Origin: JADJLQ01 sp031417835
Lineage (GTDB): Bacteria > Bacteroidota > Bacteroidia > Chitinophagales > Saprospiraceae
Assembly (NCBI GenBank): GCA_031417835.1
Contig: JANOWJ010000166.1
Coordinates: 1-64,000 of the forward strand
Reading direction: 5' to 3'
DNA length: 64,000 nucleotides
Part shown: in pieces, positions 55,374-64,000 of the stretch
How positions within the stretch are numbered: position 1 is the first letter of the stretch
How the letters are laid out: each line of letters starts with the position of its first letter
The notes under the pieces: model-generated
Databases searched by the model: none
Told to the model about the DNA's origin: nothing
What the model saw: only the letters and a program-made list of their open reading frames with translations
Program-made: the position numbers and the translations under genes

Positions 55374-56015
55374 ATGAATATTATCGACTTCATCTTACAT
55401 ATCGATCAACATCTCCAGAATTTTGTAAGCCAATATGGCACCTTGGTTTATGCTATATTGTTCCTCATCGTATTTTGTGAAACAGGTCTGGTGGTGACTC
55501 CATTATTACCTGGGGATTCATTGTTATTTGCTGCAGGTGCGTTGGCTGCTAATCCAGCGAATGGGTTAAGTGTGTGGATTATCATACCATTATTGATTGT
55601 TGCAGCTTTGCTAGGGGACAATACCAATTATTTTATTGGACGCTATTTAGCTAAAAAAGGTGCCGGAGCTAAACTTTTTAGGCTATTTACCATCAAGCAG
55701 GAGTACATTGATAAAACGCATGCATTTTATGAAAAACATGGCCCTAAAACGATTATAATGGCGAGGTTTGTACCTATCGTGAGGACCTTTGCTCCATTTG
55801 TAGCGGGCGTAGGTAGTATGACCTACAGTAAATATATCCGATACTGTATCGTAGGTGCTGTGTTGTGGGTCACACTCGCTACACTCGCAGGTTATTATTT
55901 TGGTGGCCTACCTTGGGTCAAGGAAAATTTTGAGATGGTAGTCTTGGGGATCATCTTTATTTCTGTACTGCCCATGGTTATAGGTTACTTCAGAAGTAGG
56001 AGAATTAAAAATTAA
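55374..56015 (+). CDS. DedA-family membrane protein
   Basis: A 213-residue DedA (SNARE-associated/VTT) protein; ATG 55374 replaces the TTG at 55341. It shows FCETGLVVTPLLPGDSLLFA, LGDNTNYFIGRYL, HGPKTIIMARFVPIVRTFAP and FVAGVGSMTY, the signature stretches with the essential acidic and arginine residues. The family acts in proton-dependent lipid scrambling, for example recycling of undecaprenyl phosphate. It starts 62 bases after the cyclase gene. Confidence 0.93.
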   Translation: MNIIDFILHIDQHLQNFVSQYGTLVYAILFLIVFCETGLVVTPLLPGDSLLFAAGALAANPANGLSVWIIIPLLIVAALLGDNTNYFIGRYLAKKGAGAKLFRLFTIKQEYIDKTHAFYEKHGPKTIIMARFVPIVRTFAPFVAGVGSMTYSKYIRYCIVGAVLWVTLATLAGYYFGGLPWVKENFEMVVLGIIFISVLPMVIGYFRSRRIKN

Positions 56016-56021
56016 ATAGAG

Positions 56022-56029
56022 TAACTTTG
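56022..56029 (+). promoter_or_regulatory. -7 box of the DUF5618 gene
   Basis: TAACTTTG fits TAnnTTTG and ends four bases before the ATG, implying a leaderless mRNA. Confidence 0.5.
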
Positions 56030-56033
56030 AAGC

Positions 56034-56411
56034 ATGAATGCGGTCATCAAAGAAGCAAATCGATATCTGGCTAACGCTAAAGCCTTATTGACGGAAAAAG
56101 CCAACCGAACAAATGGAGTGTATCAAGATAAAAAGTATGTAAAAATGGCCGGACACACGGCGTATTGTGGAGTGCTTTTTGCGTTGGATCAATTGGCACC
56201 GCCTCCTAAAAAATCTATGCGTAAATCGGTCGATTTCTACAGAACGTTTCTGACAAAATACGACAAAAAAATGTTGATGGAGTTCAATAACCTTTATGAT
56301 ACGTTACACTTGAGTTTGGGCTATGATGGCAATACTGATGTAAGGATAAGCAAAGCTGGATTACAAATGGCTAAAGAATTTATTGAAAAAATTGAATCAC
56401 GATTAAATTGA
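56034..56411 (+). CDS. DUF5618 protein
   Basis: A 125-residue helical protein of the DUF5618 family (ANRYLANAKALLTEKA; DKKYVKMAGHTAYCGVLFAL; LYDTLHLSLGYDG). It has no signal peptide and resembles HEPN-like helical folds in its pattern of long helices; that comparison is weak. The function is unknown. It sits 18 bases after the DedA stop but has its own -7 box. Confidence 0.75.
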   Translation: MNAVIKEANRYLANAKALLTEKANRTNGVYQDKKYVKMAGHTAYCGVLFALDQLAPPPKKSMRKSVDFYRTFLTKYDKKMLMEFNNLYDTLHLSLGYDGNTDVRISKAGLQMAKEFIEKIESRLN

Positions 56412-56430
56412 ATTGTTTAATACTTTGAAA

Positions 56431-57210
56431 ATGAAAAAATTAGTATCCTCAAATTTTTTATTGATTAGCATTCTGACCATCATTGGAAGTACCGGACTAT
56501 TAAATGCTCAAATTGGAGTCGGAGCAAAACCGATAAAGGGAGCAGAAATGTTTTTTGATGGCACTCGTAAGATGTTGGATGAAGAGTGGCAGTATTGGCA
56601 AGGCCCGGCATTGGCCACAACGCTACCTCTAAAGTGGGCCATCGTTAAGGATCCAACTGATCAAGGTACTGTAGTGAGTAGCAATGATCCCACCGCAGCA
56701 GGTGGCAAATATGGAACTGCCGATATGGTCACCAAAGAGAAGTTTCGCGACTTCCGACTGCATATCGAATTTTTTATTGCCCATCCCGGAGGCAATAGTG
56801 GAGTCTATCTTCAAAATCGTTATGAGATTCAGGTGCTGGATGGAGATTCGACTAAACATGGTCTGGGTGCTGTGATCAATGAAACGGAATCACCATATCA
56901 TGCCTATAATGGGGTAGGAAAATGGAATGCCTACGATATCGTTTTCAGAGCGGCGCGATTCAAAGATGGAAAACGTGTAGAAAAAGCTGTAGTGACGATG
57001 TATTTTAATGGGAAAAAAGTACATACCAATCAAACCATCACTCAGGTGTGGGGAGGACCAAAATCAGGAGTGGATGGTGGCAATGATGGTGGCAAAGGAA
57101 TTACAGATACCCCTCAAGGCTTAAAGTTGCAAGCGGAAGGGCATGAAGTTTTATACCGAAATATATGGATAAAAGAACTGAACTTAAAAAAGCCGAATAC
57201 TGATTTTTAA
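56431..57210 (+). CDS. exported DUF1080 (3-keto-disaccharide hydrolase-like) protein
   Basis: A 259-residue secreted protein; ATG 56431 gives a clean signal peptide (LLISILTIIGSTGLLNAQ) and replaces a TTG at 56413. The DUF1080 concanavalin-like fold shows AEMFFDGTRKMLDEEWQYW-like start, FRDFRLHIEF, GNSGVYLQNRYEIQVLD and KWNAYDIVFRAAR. Some members hydrolyse 3-keto-disaccharides. It converges with a sugar-catabolic operon, which suggests a shared carbohydrate theme. Confidence 0.87.
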   Translation: MKKLVSSNFLLISILTIIGSTGLLNAQIGVGAKPIKGAEMFFDGTRKMLDEEWQYWQGPALATTLPLKWAIVKDPTDQGTVVSSNDPTAAGGKYGTADMVTKEKFRDFRLHIEFFIAHPGGNSGVYLQNRYEIQVLDGDSTKHGLGAVINETESPYHAYNGVGKWNAYDIVFRAARFKDGKRVEKAVVTMYFNGKKVHTNQTITQVWGGPKSGVDGGNDGGKGITDTPQGLKLQAEGHEVLYRNIWIKELNLKKPNTDF

Positions 57211-57234
57211 TTCTTGCTCAGTTATTTCGTTGTT

Positions 57235-58122
57235 CTAGGTTGGCCAATATTGTGCTATTTTTCTTCTCAAAAATGCCACACTCCGCTCTAGTTGATCCAT
57301 ACCGTCCACCCCATCTTCTATACTGATCCAACCATCAAATCCAACACGCTTAAGTTCAATGAATATCGCATCATAATCATTGAGCCCTTTACCAATCTCT
57401 CCATGGCTGAGCCGTCGGGCATAACCCTGAGCTCCACCTTCTTCGCGTCGGAGATCTTCAATTGTTCCTTCTTTGAGATATCGGTCACTGGCGTGCATGG
57501 TTACTACGCGATGTGATACGCTTTTTAATAACTCTATCGGATCTTCTCCAGCCAGATACGTATTGCTTGGATCATAATTTACTCCAAAATGTGAGTGTTG
57601 AATGTTAGCGACTAATTGACAAAATATTTCCATCTTTTGAGCAAACTCAGGGTATTCCCAAAAGTCATCTTTATAATGGTTTTCGAGTATAAGGGTAATG
57701 CCACGATCTTGAGCATATGGCAGGCAGGCCTCGATACATTTAGTAGCTAAGGCGAGGCCTTCGGTAATAGTCAGGCCCGGTCGTCGCTGACCTGATAACA
57801 CGCGGCAATAAGATCCACCAAGCGCCTCGGTCATGTCAATCCAACGTTTTTGTTTATCGATTTCATTGGCTCTGAAATCAGCATTTGGGTGCGTGAAATC
57901 TGGTGAACAACACATCATAGGGATTACTTTCCCATATGACTCGACCTCATCGCGAAACCGCAGCCAATTTGACTTGTCATTCATTTCTAAAAATCCTGCA
58001 TACCATTCCAATCCTTCGATATCCAATGAGGTAGCCATCTTGATCCAGTCGGAGAGTTTCATAGTGCCATCTATGCAGAGTGCACGCATAAAGGCTTTAG
58101 GAAAGACAGCTAGTCTAGGCAT
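57235..58122 (-). CDS. sugar phosphate isomerase/epimerase-like protein
   Basis: A 295-residue TIM-barrel protein of the xylose isomerase-like family without a signal peptide, so cytoplasmic. LDIEGLEWYAGF, ITLILENHYKDDFW, FGVNYDPSNTYLAGEDP and GWISIEDGVDGM hold the expected metal ligands (Glu, Asp, His, Glu). Last gene of a four-gene operon, 11 bases after the SDR gene. Substrate unknown; by context an isomerisation or epimerisation of a keto sugar or sugar acid. Confidence 0.86.
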   Translation of the reverse strand: MPRLAVFPKAFMRALCIDGTMKLSDWIKMATSLDIEGLEWYAGFLEMNDKSNWLRFRDEVESYGKVIPMMCCSPDFTHPNADFRANEIDKQKRWIDMTEALGGSYCRVLSGQRRPGLTITEGLALATKCIEACLPYAQDRGITLILENHYKDDFWEYPEFAQKMEIFCQLVANIQHSHFGVNYDPSNTYLAGEDPIELLKSVSHRVVTMHASDRYLKEGTIEDLRREEGGAQGYARRLSHGEIGKGLNDYDAIFIELKRVGFDGWISIEDGVDGMDQLERSVAFLRRKIAQYWPT

Positions 58123-58133
58123 AAATAAACATT

Positions 58134-58940
58134 TTAAGAGGTTGTGGAGGCAGGGATAGTCGTAGAATCTTTTGGAGGATTCCTACCTATAAATGGGTGT
58201 TGTTCAAGATCTACAACCTGACCGCTGATGGGGCCACTTTCATCCGCGAGCCAATACACTGCTGCTGCCGCAATCTCTGACGGCATAAGAATCCTTCCGG
58301 ATGGTGCATATACTGAGGGGATATCTCTATACCAATCATCTGCTAACCCTTGATCCCTTTTTCGACTGACTTCATTTTCAGTGAGCACCCATCCTGGATT
58401 GATTTGATTCACTCGGATACCATGCTCTCGATGCAGACTATCTCCAAGATTGCGGGTCAGCGTCATCATTGCTCCTTTGGACACACTATATGCCAAAAGA
58501 TTGGGTTCACCACTGTAAGCATTTACTGATCCTATATTTAATACACAGCCTCGAGCCTGAGTGAGATAGGGTAGGGCTGCTTGTATCAATGCATATGGAG
58601 CTAGCGTATTTATTTCCAGGACTCGCCTGAATAATGCAAGATCAGTATTATTAATGTTTGACGAAACTACAAGTGCTGCATTGTTTACTACCGCATCTAG
58701 TTTTCCAAATCGGGAAATTGCTAGATTCACCAGTTGGGGTATAGTGGATTCAGTCAGGAGATTAGCGATTAATAAAGCCACGCAATTTTTGGGTAAATCT
58801 TGGAGCAATGATTCACCGGCTTCTTGCTCTAGTCCATGCAGCACCACTTGAGCACCTTCTTCGACACATCGGATAGCTATAGCTTTTCCTATCCCTGTAG
58901 TACTGCCCGTGACTATAATGACTTTATCCCTTAATCGCAT
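58134..58940 (-). CDS. SDR-family oxidoreductase
   Basis: A 268-residue short-chain dehydrogenase. The nucleotide motif is TGSTTGIG (about 11-18), NNAA lies at 86-89, and the catalytic residues are S138, Y151 and K155 (YSVSKG). NQINPGWVLTENE is typical after the active site. It is probably an NAD(P)-dependent sugar or polyol dehydrogenase, acting beside the zinc dehydrogenase encoded 52 bases upstream. Confidence 0.9.
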   Translation of the reverse strand: MRLRDKVIIVTGSTTGIGKAIAIRCVEEGAQVVLHGLEQEAGESLLQDLPKNCVALLIANLLTESTIPQLVNLAISRFGKLDAVVNNAALVVSSNINNTDLALFRRVLEINTLAPYALIQAALPYLTQARGCVLNIGSVNAYSGEPNLLAYSVSKGAMMTLTRNLGDSLHREHGIRVNQINPGWVLTENEVSRKRDQGLADDWYRDIPSVYAPSGRILMPSEIAAAAVYWLADESGPISGQVVDLEQHPFIGRNPPKDSTTIPASTTS

Positions 58941-58992
58941 GGGTACAGGTTTTGAATATTTTTCGAGTCCATTAGTTTATGGGAAAATTTAT

Positions 58993-60021
58993 TTAACCAG
59001 GACGCAATACACTTTTCACAACTTCGCGATTGTGCATTTTTTCAAACGCATCGTGCCACTCTGTGACTGGCCATATACCCCCGATGATCGGTCGCACATC
59101 CAGTTGACCACTTGCCATCATTGCGATGACTCGTTCCCATATTGGCCAGTTGTGGCTAAAACTTCCTTGGAGCGTCACGTTTTTCTGCACGATTGGATCT
59201 AATGAAAAATTCTGTGGTTGTCGACCCCAGCCTACTTTGGTGATATGCCCCTTGGGTCTGACCCACTCCATAGCGAGTTTTAAAGTCTCGCTGATCCCGG
59301 CTGCATCTATGACGCAGTCTACTCCCAATCCATCTCGTTGAGTAGCCCAGCCATGAGCATCACCGGCTATAATATCGCATCCATAATTTTCTTTAGCTAT
59401 GGTCAATCGATGAAGATCATTAGCAAGACCTACTAAGCCTACCTCTGCTCCGCAGAGTTTAGCCATAGCAGCACATAAGATCCCTATGGTGCCTGGACCG
59501 ATGACGAGGACTCTATCTCCTGGTTTGATCCTGGAATTTTCTACGACTGCATTGAATGCGACGCAACAGGGTTCGGTCAAACAAGCTTGCTCAAATCCAA
59601 GATGATCAGGTACCTTATGCAAGCATCTGGCCGGTACCCGCACATATCTGGTCATGGCTCCATCTACCCCGTATCCAAAACCCTTGCGAGTAGGGTCTAA
59701 ATTGTAAAATCCGACTTTAGACATCGGGTTGGCAGTATTGATCACAGCGGCTGTTTCACTGACTACCCGATCACCTTCTTTCCATTCTTTTACTCGGATA
59801 CCAGTTTCTACAATATGTCCACCAAATTCGTGGCCCAATACTATGGGATAATTGACCGGCCAGCTGTGATCAGAAGTCCATTGATGTAGATCACTTCCAC
59901 AAACACCTACATTGGCTACTTCCAGCAAGACATCCTCTTCTCCTATACTGGGTCGATCTAATTCTCGTATTTCAACCGATCCTTTTACCGGAGAATAATT
60001 AACAACAGCGGCTGATTTCAT
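58993..60021 (-). CDS. zinc-dependent alcohol/polyol dehydrogenase
   Basis: A 342-residue medium-chain dehydrogenase. Catalytic zinc ligands are C41 (GVCGSD), H64 and E65 (GHEFGG); the Rossmann part has VLVIGPGTIGILCAAMAKLCG. The structural-zinc cysteine lobe is absent. It resembles sorbitol/threonine dehydrogenase-type enzymes. Second gene of the operon, 30 bases after the HUMPS gene. The substrate is probably a sugar or sugar acid. Confidence 0.9.
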   Translation of the reverse strand: MKSAAVVNYSPVKGSVEIRELDRPSIGEEDVLLEVANVGVCGSDLHQWTSDHSWPVNYPIVLGHEFGGHIVETGIRVKEWKEGDRVVSETAAVINTANPMSKVGFYNLDPTRKGFGYGVDGAMTRYVRVPARCLHKVPDHLGFEQACLTEPCCVAFNAVVENSRIKPGDRVLVIGPGTIGILCAAMAKLCGAEVGLVGLANDLHRLTIAKENYGCDIIAGDAHGWATQRDGLGVDCVIDAAGISETLKLAMEWVRPKGHITKVGWGRQPQNFSLDPIVQKNVTLQGSFSHNWPIWERVIAMMASGQLDVRPIIGGIWPVTEWHDAFEKMHNREVVKSVLRPG

Positions 60022-60051
60022 ATTTGATTTTTTTTATTCATTATGGTGAGA

Positions 60052-60741
<690 letters not shown>

Positions 60742-60760
60742 ATACTGAGCCTGGTTATAT

Positions 60761-61327
60761 TTATGATTTTTTATTCAACTTGTTCATTGCCAATTCGATA
60801 CCCCCTAATGCAAACTCTAAGATGCCTTCTGACCCTTTTAAAAACAAGGGGTCCAAGATTTTTTTTTCTTCATTCGTCCATTTTCCCAAGACAAAATTGG
60901 ATTGTTTCCCTTTTTGAAAATCATTGCCGATACCGATCCGCAATCTAGCATAAGCTTTGGATTGAATAGACTCCTGGATACTCTTTAGTCCATTATGACC
61001 TCCATCACTGCCTTCCTTTCTCAACCTGAGGGTCCCAAACGGGATGTTGAGATCATCCAATATCGCCAACACTTGAGGTGGCTCTATCTTTAATTTTTGC
61101 ATCCAGAAAGCTACCGCTTTACCACTGAGATTCATATAAGTATCTGGTTTGATAAGGGTCAGAGATCGACCCTTTATTTTGATATCGCATCTCCATCCAA
61201 AGCGGTCTGAAGACCAATTGCCATTCACCGTATGGATAAGATAGTCCAAAAGTTGAAACCCCACATTGTGTCGGGTATCTTGATATTCACTACCCGGATT
61301 GCCGAGACCTACGATAAGAAATTTCAT
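60761..61327 (-). CDS. pth: peptidyl-tRNA hydrolase
   Basis: A 188-residue Pth that recycles peptidyl-tRNA dropped from ribosomes. Catalytic N10 and H20 lie in GLGNPGSEYQDTRHNVG, and LDDLNIPFGTLRLRK holds the conserved Asp; GSDGGHNGLKSI and RLRIGIG complete the set. Full length. Read-through into the HUMPS operon is possible because the gap is only 19 bases. Confidence 0.96.
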   Translation of the reverse strand: MKFLIVGLGNPGSEYQDTRHNVGFQLLDYLIHTVNGNWSSDRFGWRCDIKIKGRSLTLIKPDTYMNLSGKAVAFWMQKLKIEPPQVLAILDDLNIPFGTLRLRKEGSDGGHNGLKSIQESIQSKAYARLRIGIGNDFQKGKQSNFVLGKWTNEEKKILDPLFLKGSEGILEFALGGIELAMNKLNKKS

Positions 61328-61384
61328 GCAATATGATTAATCGGACGCTAAAATAGCTATTCAGCGGGCTTTATGATAAGTTAC

Positions 61385-61392
61385 TATCTTTG
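61385..61392 (+). promoter_or_regulatory. -7 box of the radical SAM gene
   Basis: TATCTTTG fits TAnnTTTG. It overlaps the TTG at 61390 that opens the longest frame, so translation must start later, at the ATG 61402 or 61411. Confidence 0.55.
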
Positions 61393-61401
61393 ATAGTATC
61401 G

Positions 61402-62430
61402 ATGATTCGAATGGCTAAAATACAAGACTGGGGTAGAATGTTAAAGCACTTTACTATAACTAAAGGGCTTAATATAGTGCTCATTGTATCGTCCTATGTT
61501 TGGAGTAAATGGATCTCAAAACCCGTTCAATGGGGTAGACCTATCAGTATATCTTTCGAGCCTACTACCGCATGTAATCTGAGATGTCCCGAGTGCCCTA
61601 GTGGGTTAAGATCTTTTAGCAGGCCTACTGGTAATCTCAAAGTGGACTTTTTCAGATCCACCATCGAGCAATTATCTTCCACTCTGTCATCAATGATGTT
61701 TTATTTTCAGGGCGAACCGTATATCCATCCAGAGTTTCTCGATATGGTGGCCTTTGCGGAATCCAAAGGCATATATACGATCACCTCCACCAATGGTCAT
61801 TTTCTTTCAGCTGTCAATGTAAAAAAGACGCTGGATTCGGGATTGAGCAGGCTGATCATATCAGTGGATGGTACTAGCCAAGCTACATATGAACAATACC
61901 GAAAGGAGGGAAGGTTAGAAACCGTATTGGATGGTGCCCGAAGACTCATACAAGCCAAACGTGCAGCAGGTGTAAGTCATCCATACATTATATTCCAATA
62001 TCTTGTGGTACAACCAAATGAACATCAGATACCTGAAATATATACACTTGCCAAGGAGATAGGGGTAGATGAAGTGCGACTCAAAACAGCCCAATTATAT
62101 GACTTTAAAGACGGAAATACACTTATGCCTAAAAATGAAAAGTACAGCAGATACAAACAAGATCGAGACGGCACTTATAAGATAAAAAATGCACTTGCCA
62201 ATCATTGTTGGAAGCTTTGGCATGCATGCGTCATCACGTGGGATGGGATCGTAGTACCTTGTTGTTTTGATAAAGACGCGACGCATCGATTAGGCGATCT
62301 CAAATCTTCGTCATTTAATCAGATTTGGAAAGGGGAGCTTTATCACAAATTTAGGACTCAACTTTTTAAAGGGCGCAAAGAAATCGACATTTGTCAAAAT
62401 TGCACGGAAGGCACTCAAATCTGGGCATAG
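61402..62430 (+). CDS. radical SAM/SPASM-domain protein
   Basis: A 342-residue radical SAM enzyme. The start at 61402 is preferred over the TTG at 61390, which lies inside the -7 box; ATG 61411 is also possible. The [4Fe-4S] motif is CNLRCPEC, followed by SVDGTSQATYEQYRKEG. The C-terminal SPASM-like part has C-x-x-x-x-x-C pairs (HCWKLWHACV; VVPCCFDKD; CQNC) that bind further clusters. Such proteins modify peptides or sugars; no precursor peptide gene is visible nearby, so the substrate is open. Confidence 0.9.
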   Translation: MIRMAKIQDWGRMLKHFTITKGLNIVLIVSSYVWSKWISKPVQWGRPISISFEPTTACNLRCPECPSGLRSFSRPTGNLKVDFFRSTIEQLSSTLSSMMFYFQGEPYIHPEFLDMVAFAESKGIYTITSTNGHFLSAVNVKKTLDSGLSRLIISVDGTSQATYEQYRKEGRLETVLDGARRLIQAKRAAGVSHPYIIFQYLVVQPNEHQIPEIYTLAKEIGVDEVRLKTAQLYDFKDGNTLMPKNEKYSRYKQDRDGTYKIKNALANHCWKLWHACVITWDGIVVPCCFDKDATHRLGDLKSSSFNQIWKGELYHKFRTQLFKGRKEIDICQNCTEGTQIWA

Positions 62431-62669
62431 GCAGTTTTTTATCGTAAGCATTTTGTTGAGTATTAATATTTAGGTATAAAAAATATAGCACTTTATTTCA
62501 AAAATTTGCTTATCTTTATAGGTTATAGTCGGTTTGAGTTAAAACCAGGTCCCATATAAAGAATTTTATTAATTCATAGTCAATTGGTTGACATATGTTT
62601 CGATCAAAAGATCGATAAAAGATCATGTTATCCTCCGAAGACTATAAACCTTAAAAAAGATATATCTGT
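62431..62669. other. leader region of the TPR gene
   Basis: A 239-base gap with no gene. TATCTTTA at 62511-62518 may be a -7 box, without a clear -33 partner, which would give a leader of about 150 bases. The small inverted repeat CGATC-aaaa-GATCG lies at 62601-62614 within that leader. Confidence 0.35.
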
Positions 62670-63719
62670 ATGAACGCTACAATCAACGGCCCTATTTTTC
62701 ACAAATCCATTTTCCAAGGTCGGTTGGAGTTTGGTGTGGGAAAAAACATCGAAAAAGCGCTTCAGATGTACCAAATCCGGGCTGAGCAGTACTATCGCAA
62801 TGAAGTGATGTTTAAACCGGAACAGATTTTTATGATCGATCAGGGTACTATTGATATTCCAAGATTGGTAATTCAGGCTTCTGAAAAGTACTTCACCAAC
62901 ACCCTTAATTTACTGGATTATATAGCTCAATTTGCCTCCGCTGGTTCTATGGGTGGATGGCTGATTGACTCTGGCAAGGTACTGCGGCATAAGATGGTAG
63001 AGCCTCAAAGTGATAAGATTGCAGTACAGGAATATATCAGAGGCAAAAAACTTATAGGGACCAAAGGCAAAGAAAAAGAAGCCATTCAGGCACTCAACCT
63101 TGCGATCGAGCGATATGAGCGACACAGTCAAGCTTACGAGCGAAGAGGCTATATAAACTATACCCTTAAAAATTATAAAGATGCCATGGATGACTTTAAC
63201 AAGAGTCTTCAGTTTGATGAGCATAATGCTTTGGCGTATTTCGGCAGGGCGCAGGTATATCTGCATCAGGATAATATCCGTATGACGATAGAAAACCTTG
63301 GTCTAACCATTCAAAAGTCATTGGCTTTGCAGATGGTCCATTGGCAAGCTAGGTACCAAAAAGGGGAGATACATTATAACCTCAAAGAATTTAAAGAAGC
63401 AGCTTTTGAATTAAAGCTTTTTTCTGAACGAGTTTTTGATCCCTCAGATATCAATTTCACTAAAAAAAGGGAAGCAGCCTATATGTATGGTAAAATTCTA
63501 ATGGAACAAGAACATTTTGAAGAAGCTGCTGGCCGATTTAATGCTGCAATAAGTGCATGGGATGAAGATGTCAAAGGCTCTAAAATATCCAAAGCAGATA
63601 TATTGCTACAACGTGGGTTAGCTAAAAAACTCGCAGGAAAAAATGGTTTTATGGCCGATGTCAAGGAGGCAGCTACGCTCGGAAATAAAGAAGCGCAAAA
63701 AATGCTCCAGTCTAAATAA
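62670..63719 (+). CDS. TPR-repeat protein
   Basis: A 349-residue protein with no signal peptide. The first 130 residues are not recognised. From about 135 several TPR units are visible (AIQALNLAIERYERHSQAYE; ERRGYINYTLKNYKDAMDDF; AYFGRAQVYLHQDN; AAYMYGKILMEQEHFEEAAG). TPR arrays mediate protein contacts; the partner is unknown. A second, exported TPR gene follows 26 bases downstream. Confidence 0.78.
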   Translation: MNATINGPIFHKSIFQGRLEFGVGKNIEKALQMYQIRAEQYYRNEVMFKPEQIFMIDQGTIDIPRLVIQASEKYFTNTLNLLDYIAQFASAGSMGGWLIDSGKVLRHKMVEPQSDKIAVQEYIRGKKLIGTKGKEKEAIQALNLAIERYERHSQAYERRGYINYTLKNYKDAMDDFNKSLQFDEHNALAYFGRAQVYLHQDNIRMTIENLGLTIQKSLALQMVHWQARYQKGEIHYNLKEFKEAAFELKLFSERVFDPSDINFTKKREAAYMYGKILMEQEHFEEAAGRFNAAISAWDEDVKGSKISKADILLQRGLAKKLAGKNGFMADVKEAATLGNKEAQKMLQSK

Positions 63720-63745
63720 ACGGCGGTCACAATTCTGATATTCAT

Positions 63746-64000
63746 TTGAATCGTATTAATAAATTCAATATTGTTGTCATCGTTATTAGATTTCTGATAA
63801 CCGTTTTAATCTTCCTTCCTATAATAGGATCTGGACAAGTAAGTCCTAAAGCAATAAAAAACTTTCAAAAAGCCCAAAAAGAGCTGGCTGAATCAAAGTC
63901 AGAATCAGCGGTGCAATATCTGGAAAAGGCATTAACTACGGATCCGGATTATAAAGAAGCACATCTGGCATTATATCAGATCCACCTCACTTATAATCGA
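63746..64000 (+). CDS. exported TPR protein, 5' part only
   Basis: An 85-codon open frame cut by the window edge. It opens with TTG 63746 (an upstream ATT is possible; no ATG fits), then a signal peptide (IVVIVIRFLITVLIFLPIIGSGQ) and TPR-like helices (AIKNFQKAQKELAESKSES; AVQYLEKALTTDPDYKEAHL). This is the usual beginning of Bacteroidota TPR/PD40/OmpA envelope proteins such as the one at 45554, but the rest is not in view. Confidence 0.6.
   Translation, partial: MNRINKFNIVVIVIRFLITVLIFLPIIGSGQVSPKAIKNFQKAQKELAESKSESAVQYLEKALTTDPDYKEAHLALYQIHLTYNR

Overview
The window looks like a chromosomal piece of a free-living member of the Bacteroidota, probably the Saprospirales. The reasons are: a type IX secretion (T9SS) sorting domain on one secreted protein; promoters with the Bacteroidota -7 box TAnnTTTG and almost no Shine-Dalgarno sites; Bacteroidota-typical families (DUF5690, DUF5618, DUF1080, GYDIA-type GHMP kinase, OmpA/PD40 proteins); and gene orders typical of the phylum (rsfS-ftsH divergent from birA; panD next to a membrane flippase-like gene). 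The lineage below phylum is inference. There is no transposase, CRISPR array or rRNA; one tRNA (Cys) is present.

Region 1 (1-12.4 kb) is accessory and defence-like. A WYL regulator and a coiled-coil DUF2130 nuclease-like gene diverge from a promoter pair that shares a perfect 9-bp inverted repeat. Convergent to them lies a type I restriction-modification operon (hsdM - truncated DUF1016 gene - 40-codon small ORF - hsdS - hsdR). hsdM carries a frameshift, so the system looks inactive unless the shift is a sequencing error. An AT-rich stretch follows with an unrecognised exported protein and a DNA/RNA non-specific endonuclease whose 5' part is broken. Together this reads as a decaying defence island.

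Region 2 (12.4-22.6 kb) holds a serine hydrolase lipoprotein and, convergent to it, a minus-strand series: zinc-ribbon coiled-coil protein, TPR protein, alpha/beta hydrolase, Tat-type sugar isomerase-like protein and a large dehydrogenase-like/HEAT/cytochrome c lipoprotein. The junction between the two convergent genes has been duplicated in direct orientation (about 1 kb, 13310-14333 and 14738-15779), leaving 3' fragments of both genes.

Region 3 (22.7-29 kb) carries nif3, rfaE2, a flippase-like gene, panD and panC. A plus-strand T9SS-secreted ScyD/ScyE-like gene with its own promoter and upstream 13-bp direct repeats separates panD from panC. tRNA-Cys with a good promoter and terminator closes the region.

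Region 4 (29-35 kb) is a phosphonate-catabolism-like set: HpnZ-type dehydrogenase, phosphonatase-like HAD hydrolase, DUF5690 transporter-like protein and an exported YncE-propeller/alkaline-phosphatase-superfamily protein. Region 5 (35-38.4 kb) is a galactan module: LacI regulator, GH53 galactanase and galactokinase.

Region 6 (38-57 kb) is housekeeping and envelope: arfB, DUF2071, ftsH, rsfS, birA, cinA, a 2-oxoacid dehydrogenase E2, an OmpA/PD40 protein, a methyltransferase, a GHMP kinase, two peptide transporters (OPT and POT), a class III cyclase fused to TolB-like and TPR parts, DedA, DUF5618 and DUF1080. Region 7 (57-64 kb) is a minus-strand sugar-catabolic operon (HUMPS-family decarboxylase, alcohol dehydrogenase, SDR, sugar isomerase) downstream of pth, then a radical SAM/SPASM gene and two TPR genes, the last cut by the window edge.

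Several start codons lie only 3-11 nt after a -7 box, which suggests leaderless or nearly leaderless mRNAs.
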